Source: Polytrichum commune (taxonomy: Eukaryota; Streptophyta; Polytrichopsida; Polytrichales; Polytrichaceae). From it: a stretch of DNA of 64,000 nucleotides. This document shows positions 56,226 through 64,000 of this stretch, one piece after another; positions within the stretch are counted from its first letter, which is position 1, and the number at the start of each line of letters is the position of its first letter. The notes below the pieces were generated by a model that saw only the letters and a list, made by a program, of their open reading frames with translations, was not told where the DNA came from and made no database searches. A program made the translations under genes and the position numbers. The stretch lies in the NCBI GenBank assembly GCA_950295325.1, contig OX485803.1, forward strand, positions 27,643,554 to 27,707,553. Direction: 5' to 3'.

Positions 56226-56856
56226 AATATGATGTATATTATATCTCTTCAAATAAATTATATTATATTTATCTCAACATATATATACTTAGATAATAGA
56301 GAAATGGCAATAGTTATTATTTTGAACTGATTAGTATAATTAACCAATTTATCATAAAATGATATGTCTTAGTTTTGAATTTTGCAAATGTGTAAGCAAT
56401 TACACCCGTGCAAAATAAAAGAGTTGTGAAAGAAATTAAAAAAATGACTATGACAACACGTCATAACCACTTACCAAATATTGCACACATTGACAACTTG
56501 CAATATTTATCAATATAACCACGTGGAATCCAAGCCACATCATGGCCTTGGTGACAACTCATGAGGGGTTATAGAAAATAGGATTAGAGCATCCAAAGCC
56601 ACATCATGGCCTTGGTGACAACTCATGAGGGGTTAGAAATTAGGCTTAGAGCATCCAAAGCCACATCATGGCCCTTTGCTAACTAATTGATATTTACAAA
56701 ATAGCTAGTAGTTCATAATAGCTATGAGAGAACAAGGGGGTCTTACGTGCCAACTCATAGGTGTTTCACTAAAGTAAGCTCCATCCAAGCTTCTTGATGG
56801 ATTCATCCAATTTTTGTTACCGGATGATTTTACTTGAGTGCCACGAATCCCCGGCC
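56226..56856 (-). repeat. Outer terminal region of MULE B
   Basis: It mirrors 16688-17262 of A. A ~75-bp piece (CCACATCATGGCCTTGGTGA, then CAACTCATGAGGGGTTA) is duplicated in tandem at about 56538-56640, which is not so in A. It ends with the 36-bp terminal repeat at 56821-56856. Confidence 0.85.
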
Positions 56857-56865
56857 ACTTACCGG
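56857..56865. other. 9-bp target site duplication of MULE B (right)
   Basis: ACTTACCGG, an exact match to 42249-42257. Confidence 0.95.
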
Positions 56866-57599
56866 CAAGTCCTACCGTATTGCAACTTCTGCCGAAATAC
56901 ACAAGGTTTCGCCTGACACGCATGAATCCTCACGGTCCCACCCACTCAAGGTTTTTTCACGAAGAGTGGAAAACCAATTAATTAGTGCCGACGGTATATG
57001 AATGTCTGGTTTGTGCAGTACTAATTCAATGGGTCGGAGCAGTATGCGTTGTGATTGTTGGATTGAAGAGTTGAACTTAACTTAGTATTAGCCAGATTTT
57101 TTATTGGATATTTGCAACTTAGGTATCAGTCTCCGGATGTGTAAGTTTGATGTGCTAAGTTTAGTGGAGACGATGAGGAAAGCATCAGAACAATCGATTT
57201 TGTGTTGAGGAGGAGCTTGAACTGTTTTGTTGGAAATTTTGGAGCAAGGGTTTGCTGAATTAGGTTGGAAGTTCAAAAGGGTGAGGATGATGGAAGAGAG
57301 AGGCCAGAGGGCGGCAGTATAATTCACTGCGGCCTGCCTACTCGTGGTGCTAATGCTTGTCACTCCCAAAATCCCTCAAGATCAAAAGTATCATAACTTT
57401 GCAGACAAGCGAAACTTCTTCGGTTAGCCCTCTCTCACTCTCTGTTAAATTTTTGAGATGATGAGAACAGCAACGAGATTTTAGGTGTTAGGGGTGGAGC
57501 TGAAATCTGCCAAACACTTGCATCATTGCGCCTAATTGTCAGAGTATGTAGGCTCCAATTGCGTGTCATCTCAAAATGCAATTGACTAGGGTTTACTGA
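56866..57599. other. Host flank between MULE B and the outer inverted repeat
   Basis: No recognisable gene is present. A 93-residue minus-strand frame at 57088-57369 (SISTTSRQAAVNYTAALWPL) has no known domain. Confidence 0.4.
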
Positions 57600-58504
57600 A
57601 CAGAAATGTAGAAACATAAGCTTCAAACTGAAACCCTATGTTTGGTAGGCACTGATTCAATGTTGATGTAGTTTAATGTGATTTAGTCAATTTGAAATAA
57701 GTGTTAATGATGTATGAATTTAGAGGGGTGTGATGGTGGTAGCGCTGGATTTACTTATTCATATCAGTGACACTGGACTTCGTGTTTTTTAATTAGGGTT
57801 CTCCTGATTGGGGTTGGGAATCTGATAGTTGGAGTACTGAACACTCACAAATCACAGGTACTGTAATTAAGTCAACATTTCACATCTCAATCTATGGCAG
57901 AGAAAACTTCCGACAGAAGAAATGTAGTTCAATATTATATGTAGGGTATGCAGATTCTCATCAGAAACAGCAGAATAAACCTCCAAGCTTGAAGGACCAT
58001 TGATGGCGAATGACATTACACATTAAGTTTGAGACTGGACAGTCATGCACACATAATTCGACACCGTCATCGGCTGTTTTGACAAAATGGGGTATCCTAT
58101 GTTGTGATGTTTGTGCAATTGTGAGCATCAGGAGGGTTGTGAGGATGCATGTTGAATTTACAGCTGGGAGATTTCAAATAAATTCCTGTATAATCTAGGT
58201 GATTTCCATTTGGAAGAGAGTACGCTTCCACCCGAAGTAATTTGTATTGGATACTAGTCGGGTCTATGTACCATGCAAGAACCTTCATACCTAGGCAAAA
58301 TTGCCCTGTATCAATATGGTTTAGAATGGTTTTGACCAAAATAATAAGTTGGGTATGTAAAGATTCCCTCACCTTGAAACCCATGGGCCAGTTTTGATAC
58401 CATTATTGATGTTGATTATTCATACCATGCATTCACCTTTATACCGGTCCAACATTTGTTCACAGCTTCTGCAGGAACCTTCTGTTTGGTGCTGTATTGT
58501 GCAG

Positions 58505-58603
58505 GGATTCCAAATACACTCAACGTTGTTCAAACTTCCCTTTTCTTCTCATTGGCATAGTGGGCTTGGTTGTAATTATTCAAGGCAATTACTTTGGATT
58601 GAG
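58505..58603 (+). pseudogene. Alkaline phytoceramidase-like exon (right arm copy, frameshifted)
   Basis: Same segment as 10092-10191 and on the plus strand here, with AG acceptor and GT donor retained. One T is missing in the run that reads GTTGTTTCAAAC on the left (GTTGTTCAAAC here), and the codon after GGATTCCAAA is altered. The reading frame is therefore lost after about eight codons. Confidence 0.5.
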
Positions 58604-60201
58604 GTAATTCTTTTGCATTGCTTGCAGTAACATTGCAGACTCCATCAATGTTTCTCAAGGACCTGCACTGTAGCCTTCGACTTCAATTCACAAGCGATAT
58701 AGAGTTAACGGTTTATTATTGGTGCTTGAAAGATCCTTTCTTGGCATTTGTGTGCTAATTTGTGAGTTTAACCAAGAAGGTGAAGTGCGAACTGTCTATA
58801 ACTTATCTTTTCTGATAAGGGAAGGGATCGAGGAAGGATGCACAAACTGTTGTGCTTTGCACTTGTTTGGCATCCAAACACTGTGCAGAGATTGCTCCTA
58901 TTTTGGTGTTTTATAAATGCTGGAGTCATCTTGGTGTCATTCCTCATAATCTCAAAAGTAACGCAGTTAACTATTATTGAGGTTTGCATACCGCCAAGTA
59001 GAGCTAGAGTGTTTTGTCACTATCACTGGCACCTCCCTGCATATGTTTTGAGGTTGCGATCGCTTCTCCCTCTGCAACTCCCACAATGATCTCATCCTCG
59101 ATATCGGAAACCTCCTCCTCCTCACTTTAGCTGTCACTCTGCAATAACAAACATCCACAACAGAATGAAACACAACAGATTCAACCTACCCAAACCATCC
59201 TAGCAGGAATCATGCTGTTGTGTGTCCTTCATTGCGAGATTCTACAAGTTCAATGCTGAAGTGAGCACATCTGTGTATTCTTGTCATCTGATCACTTCGT
59301 TGTATGCAAGGGGATAGGGTGAGAAAGTGCAGTTTCTTCTTGTTGCTAACGGCAATAAACCATCGGATAGGAATTCTGTTTTGCAGTATTATAAATATGA
59401 ACACGATTCAACGACTTTTATCTGGTGATTTTGTCAACGATCATTGATTCAGTACCAGAGTGTAAATTTTAATAGATATACTTTTGCAGTAAATTTCAAT
59501 AATTTTTAAAAATTTATTCCCATGGATGATAGCAATGTCTATGTGTAGACGGCTATGTGTCTATTCAATCTACATTTCCTAATGAATGTGCTTGTTACAT
59601 ACACAGTCACTTCAATCAAATCAACATCACAATGTTTGCTTGCAAGACACACCTAGGTTCAATTGGAAGAGAGCATTCTTGGTTGTGTGATATATTTTTG
59701 TTAGTAAACCGCATGCCCCTGACAAAGAAATTCGATTACGTTTTGAATCATAAGCGACCCTTGTCAACGAGCTTTGGCAAAGCCTCTGATCGCCGTGACC
59801 CCTCAATTTTGTCATGCCAGTATCACAAGGAATTACAAACATAGACTATATTGCAGTTCACAGTTCGTCTATTTCCTGGAGAAATTAGGGTAAAATGAAT
59901 ATCACATTTTAAAACTTGCTCGAAGTTTTCCTGCTTCTCATTCATTATAACACCAAAATAAGTCTCTTCTCTTCTTCTTTCCGAGAAAGCAAGGATGAGA
60001 ATATATTCCCATGGAATTATATAAGGGACATTCCACAAGAGTAAGTTAAGGTAGCCTTGCACTCAGAGTTCAAACCAGGACGCCAGAAGTAACATCCTGG
60101 TTTCTCCAATTCCTCTTTGACCAGGAGAAATGGTCTCGTCTCTTTGCCTCCCTCTGCCTAAGATGAAAGAATGAGAATCAACCAAGTCGCAAGGGTTTAG
60201 T

Positions 60202-60450
60202 GTGCTCGCAGAGCCATTCCACGAGCATGAAAGGAAAAACGTTAACGCAAACTCTGTATCCAACTGGGGTTTGGTGTTCATTCCAGGCTTTCAAGGTTTC
60301 GTCTCTAGTCTCTTGTTTCTTCCTTCCTCGTCTGCTTCGGAGTTCGCAATCTCTCCTGCTGCTGCCTCCTTCTCTGTGTCCCCGGCGATTGCAGCTGCTC
60401 CATCGAAGGGACCGGCATCACGGCGTGGCGTTTCTGGACTCAGAATGTGA
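60202..60450 (+). pseudogene. Possible 5' exon of an unknown gene (right arm copy)
   Basis: Counterpart of 8645-8893, an 82-residue Ser/Ala/Pro-rich frame followed by GTGAGTTTC, which could be a splice donor. No further exon is identified. It is near-identical to the left copy because the arms are recent duplicates. Confidence 0.3.
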
Positions 60451-60622
60451 GTTTCTTTTCCGAATGGAACCCCAACTAAAATCTACACCAGTAGTAGATA
60501 TTGTGACACCGAGACCTTTAGGAGGTTATCTTGGACCCCCAACGGAAGTGCCTAAGGTAGACAACATTTATTTGGTTACTTCTCGTATGGCATAAGGGTG
60601 TTATCTGGTTCATGTTCTCCAA

Positions 60623-61583
60623 CTGCTACAAATTAGATTTACACAACAGATTTACATATTTTGGTTAGATGCTTTCTGATTTAATTGGGCTTAATTAGGA
60701 TTAATCAGGATTAGTCAGAATTAATTAGACTTAGTTGCATTCAATCACAATTAATTAATTTAAATGCATATAAATAATTTATGAAAGTAGAAGGTATTAA
60801 CTCAAATAATATAAAATAATATAAACTAAAAATAATAATTCATTAATTTATATTTTCATTTTAGAATGACAAAGTCCCTTTCAATTGTAAGTCACAAAAA
60901 TTATAACCTTAGTGCTAATGAGGATTTCGTAATATTTTTAATTTCCAAGTTAATTACATGCTTTATTGGCAATTTCACTTTGAAAATGAAATCCAATCAA
61001 TTGCTCATTTACTCAATGGAAGTGAACATATATATTGGATTTGGGACCTTGAAAATGAAGTGCACTCAATATGGGATTTGTGGATAAGTGGCCTTCAAGA
61101 ATGCAAGGACAATAATTTTTTCGAAGTCGGGTGGGCGGGCAACAGTTTTCGGTCGGGTCCAGAAAATTTGACAGGTGGTTGTCCTAGCCTGAATATTCCT
61201 CCCCCGAAAAGTTCGTTGGGGGGGGGGGGACTTAACGTCCACCGTTTTGCATTAGCAAATCTATGTTGAAATGTTTACAAAAACCAGATTGAACATCACA
61301 CCTCTCTTGATTTAGTTATGGTTATCATAAGTGCATGTTTGTTGATTTCTTAACCAAATATATAGGTCCTCCCAATTGTGTTCACTATTGAGTATAGAGT
61401 AGTTATTAGATTAGAGCTATTAGATTAAGGCTATTAGAGTAGAGTGTAGAGTAGTTATTATTTGAAGACGTAGTCCAATCTCGTTTAAACTTGTGTCTCT
61501 ATGATGTTTTCTCTTTGATCCTCACCAATCCAGATACCAATCAAATATAGGGGTCCAATTAAGAAAACGAGTCACTTAAGACC
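60623..61583 (+). repeat. X-family repeat, right-hand copy
   Basis: CATGTTCTCCAACTGCTACA, then AGATTTACACAAC and further on GTGCATGTTTGTTGATTTCT, TAGGTCCTCCCAATTG and AAACGAGTCACTTAAGACC, parallel 2050-2100 and 3290-3550. An AT-rich insertion lies between about 60665 and 61270, including an 11-G run near 61220. A TTAGAGTAGAG motif is repeated at 61400-61455. No gene. Confidence 0.55.
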
Positions 61584-63707
61584 TGTGAGCCAAATTTTTG
61601 GTCTCTTAGTTCAACTATGAGCAAAGAGACAGTAAGTAGATGAAGTTCATCCAGCCGGATGAAGATAGTTGAACTATAGACTAGGGAGTGGTTAGAACTA
61701 TAGGCACGGGCTTAGGTGCCCTTAGGTAGTTAAGATAACTATCGTCTTCCTCGCCTCTGTAAGAGAGCAGGCGAGGGAGAGCAAGGCAGGCAATCTTGGA
61801 TTATTGTTGAGCGAAGAGAGAAAACTATGAACTGACCTCCCTCAGCACCGAGAACGGGCGAGGATAAATAGTTAAACTATCTTCTAAGTAAAATGAGTGA
61901 TCACTGCAGTGATTGCAGGACATTGTTTTCTGTGAAGCTTATTGTTATTTCTGAATTTTGAGTTATAATGAAAGATTGAGAAGTGGTCGAACTATCGATT
62001 GTATGGGAAAACTATTTTCGATGTTTGCAATAGAGATGTATTGTGGAGAGATCCTGAGCGAGATTGTGTGACGAGTGTGAATGAGAGAATGAACCTGAGT
62101 GTGACTACGTGGAGTAGACTGACGAAGAAGAGTGTGTGAAACTATCGTCAATTGTTGAGATTGTCATTGGTTGAATTTGCGAGTGAGAACGATGCTGATT
62201 GAGAGTATGACGTGGAATTTAATGAGAGGATGGAAAGAGAATCAAGAGTGAAGAAGTAAAACAGGGTAGTGAGAAGTCCCTGATACTATGAGCGAAACGT
62301 GTGTGGAATGAGAGGAATATGAGAGGCAAAAGAAATTGAGAGGAGAAACTATTGGCAATTGTGATACCAGAAATTGTGTAACCATTATCGGATGAGAGGA
62401 CTGGATCATAGTTGAATTACCTGGAGTTGAGTGTCAGATAGGGAGAAGGTCAAATGAGATAACTATTGTTTGACCGAGGAGTATAGTTGTCCGAATAGGA
62501 AACCATCTGTTGAGAACCATACGAGGGTGAAATCCAGTAAAACTATAAGCAGAGAAAGTTATCTATAATGTGGAGAGAGCAAGGAATTCTGAAACCCTCG
62601 GAGCAGAGCGATGGAATGTTGGCAGAGAGGGAGAGATTGAGTATAGAGAAAACTATATTCGGGTAGCCCTGGGAGAGAGGCGTACCTGAGAGAGAGAGAG
62701 AGAGGGCGAGGGAGTTGAACCATCGTCAGGTGAGGCCTGAAGGCCAAGTGTCGGGTTGATAGTGTAATTATTGATGATTGTTTAGGCCTGAGATAGGTAC
62801 TGAGAGGAAGGGTAAGGCCAGAGGCCAGCCCATAAGGAAAAATGATTATTGTTAACCTGAAGCGAGACAGTGAGGAGCGATGTGATGATAGTGCAGCCGA
62901 AAAGAGATCATAGTTGAACCTGAGATTTAGGCTGATAGAATTATCATTTGAAGAGTGAGTTTAAGGAGAGATTCTCAATCAATTGAAGTGATGAGAAATC
63001 ACTTCTGATCAATTGATTAGGGAAGAAATCGAGGGATGTGAGAGAGATTGAATGGATGTAAGATATCATTAACTTTGGATTATAAAGGAGACCTAGGCAT
63101 AAGTTAATCTAATCTTAATTAAGTTTTAATTAATAATTAGTCACGAGGAGAGATCTTTGAGTATGGAATGCGATTTAATCCTTTCAACTATTGTCTTGTG
63201 TGTTACCCTGGTTGTTGTTGTTGCAGGTTGTGCAAGGTGACCAAGACTATAGCTTGACGGATAATGGTTAATTGCATAAGTTGTGAGTAGAGATTAAATT
63301 TGAAGATAAGGAATGAACAATTGTTTTGTATTGGAATTAACATTGACCAAATAATGAAGGAGTGGTTTTGAATTGAAGATACATTGGCCAATGGTTACCA
63401 AAGACAATTGTGATACTCAAAGACTATTGTTCTTGAAAGACTATTGTTCTACAAAATCTCATGACGAGATGGTTACTACTGAGACTGACACACATACCCC
63501 ACTGAACGAGACACAGTGAGAGGAAACCAAGAGAGAAAAGGAGAGTAAAGACATATCAGTCATGTTCTAGAGTGAATATAGCAAACCTTTGGTATGATTA
63601 ATGAACTATGAAGTGACAAATGCCTGTAATAGACACCAATTAAGTCTTCCTTGAGAGTCTGTACCCTGGGTTTTGGGTTATTTAAGTGAGAGCAAAAACT
63701 AACTACA
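61584..63707. mobile_element. Probable solo LTR or small LTR element (2124 bp), TSD AGACC
   Basis: It begins TGTGAGCCAAATTTTTGGTC and ends AAACTAACTACA, with 5-bp AGACC on both sides (61579-61583 and 63708-63712). It interrupts X-family sequence: ACTTAAGACC|CATCTACC is continuous at 3543-3560. TG...CA ends plus a 5-bp duplication mark LTR retrotransposons. I see no gag or pol, primer site or internal LTR pair, so a solo LTR left by recombination is the simplest reading. The sequence is rich in GAGAG runs. Its start resembles the LTR-like start at 44934 (TGTGAGCCCAAA). Confidence 0.7.
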
Positions 63708-63782
63708 AGACCCATCTACCTAAATAGGACACATGTATTTGAGTGGTACAATCCAGCCTTGATATGTGTTAGAGTTGGTTTT

Positions 63783-63818
63783 CATGTAGGCCGCTTGCCC
63801 ACCAGAGCGGCCTACATG
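63783..63818. repeat. Perfect 13-bp hairpin
   Basis: CATGTAGGCCGCT and its inverse AGCGGCCTACATG are separated by a 10-base loop, with partial extension outward (AGTTGGTTTT / GACAACTAAC). It could be a folded-back transposon end; no gene is adjacent. Confidence 0.75.
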
Positions 63819-63881
63819 ACAACTAACCCTTACCTTGATAAGTGTTAAAATTGCATGTGTGTTAAGGAAGATTGCTTCCCT

Positions 63882-63898
63882 ACCCCCCCCCCCCCCCC
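63882..63898. repeat. Poly-C homopolymer
   Basis: A run of about 17 C residues. Its length may be unreliable in the assembly. The rest of the window to 64000 holds no feature I can support. Confidence 0.85.
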
Positions 63899-64000
63899 GA
63901 AAATGTTTTTTTGAAAAATCCCAAAATGCAATGTTAAGTGTTGATTTTTAATTGTTAAGAGAATTTGCAAAAATTATGTTGCATGTAAGTGTTACAAATT

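Larger units (their letters stand above)
42258..56856 (-). mobile_element. Giant Mutator-like element B (14.6 kb), inverted relative to A
   Basis: It is bounded by GGCCGGGGATTCGTGGCACT at the left and its inverse at the right (56821-56856), and flanked by ACTTACCGG on both sides. The order is the mirror image of A: palindromic subterminal region, zinc-finger gene (+), tandem array, transposase (-), PIF-like insertion, shared non-coding DNA, two ~395-bp repeats, left-type end. It differs from A by lacking the chromovirus, by having about 3.4 kb of foreign sequence (about 42870-46345) in place of the 5' part of the accessory gene, and by a longer array. The transposase is broken. Confidence 0.93.
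57600..60622 (-). repeat. Right arm of outer inverted repeat (~3.0 kb)
   Basis: Inverse counterpart of 8477-11102, starting at ACAGAAATGTAGAAACATAA and ending at TGGTTCATGTTCTC. It carries an additional ~400 bp at about 58953-59352, where the left arm reads directly from CCTCATAATCT into ATAAACCATCGG. The outer edge (60623) continues into X-family repeat sequence, with no MULE terminus, unlike the left arm. Confidence 0.85.

Noticed and set aside
16688..56856. A single ~40-kb palindromic transposon with long terminal inverted repeats
   Set aside because: Each half has its own complete termini and its own matching 9-bp duplication, and the two duplications differ, so these are two elements.

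Overview
The window looks like a transposon-dense segment of a plant (streptophyte) nuclear genome. It is AT-rich, its coding exons are separated by GT-AG introns, and it carries Ty3/gypsy chromovirus elements with initiator-Met tRNA primer sites, Mutator-like (MULE) transposases and PIF/Harbinger-type miniature elements. I cannot name the species. I see no intact housekeeping gene. Almost all readable coding sequence belongs to mobile elements or to fragments carried in repeats.

Layout. 1-8.2 kb: an old repeat family with internal duplications, a 3 x ~311-bp tandem repeat, and one small unidentified ORF. 8.2-11.1 kb: a 235-bp MULE-end MITE joined to the left arm of an outer inverted repeat. 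The matching right arm is at 57.6-60.6 kb. Both arms hold fragments resembling an alkaline phytoceramidase-type membrane protein gene. 11.1-16.7 kb: non-coding flank with a TAA-flanked PIF-like MITE.

The centre is two related giant MULEs in opposite orientation: element A (16688-42165, 9-bp target duplication CTTAAACGC) and element B (42258-56856, 9-bp target duplication ACTTACCGG). Only 83 bp of host DNA separates them once the duplicated bases are discounted. Each has ~33-36-bp termini starting GGCCGGGGATT. Each also has 400-bp tandem repeats near its outer end, a shared PIF-like insertion, a four-exon MULE transposase gene with a SWIM-type region, a 177-181-bp satellite-like array, and a convergent second gene for a C2H2 zinc-finger protein. 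That arrangement recalls mudrA/mudrB of maize MuDR, but the second protein is not one I recognise. Both transposase copies are broken by nonsense codons and frameshifts.

Element A was invaded by a chromodomain gypsy element (18058-31651, TSD GATAA). That element's integrase was in turn split by a minus-strand LTR element (23023-30246, TSD AAACT) whose two 972-bp LTRs are almost identical, so it is the youngest event. In element B the 5' part of the zinc-finger gene has been replaced by about 3.4 kb that includes a truncated gypsy pol (43.2-44.9 kb) and LTR-like sequence.

Right of the outer arm, 60.6-61.6 kb returns to the repeat family seen at 1-5 kb. A probable 2.1-kb solo LTR follows (61584-63707, TSD AGACC), and then a short hairpin and a poly-C run. 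Inferred order of events: PIF insertion into the MULE ancestor; MULE duplication and two insertions 83 bp apart; gypsy insertion into A; nested LTR insertion into the gypsy.
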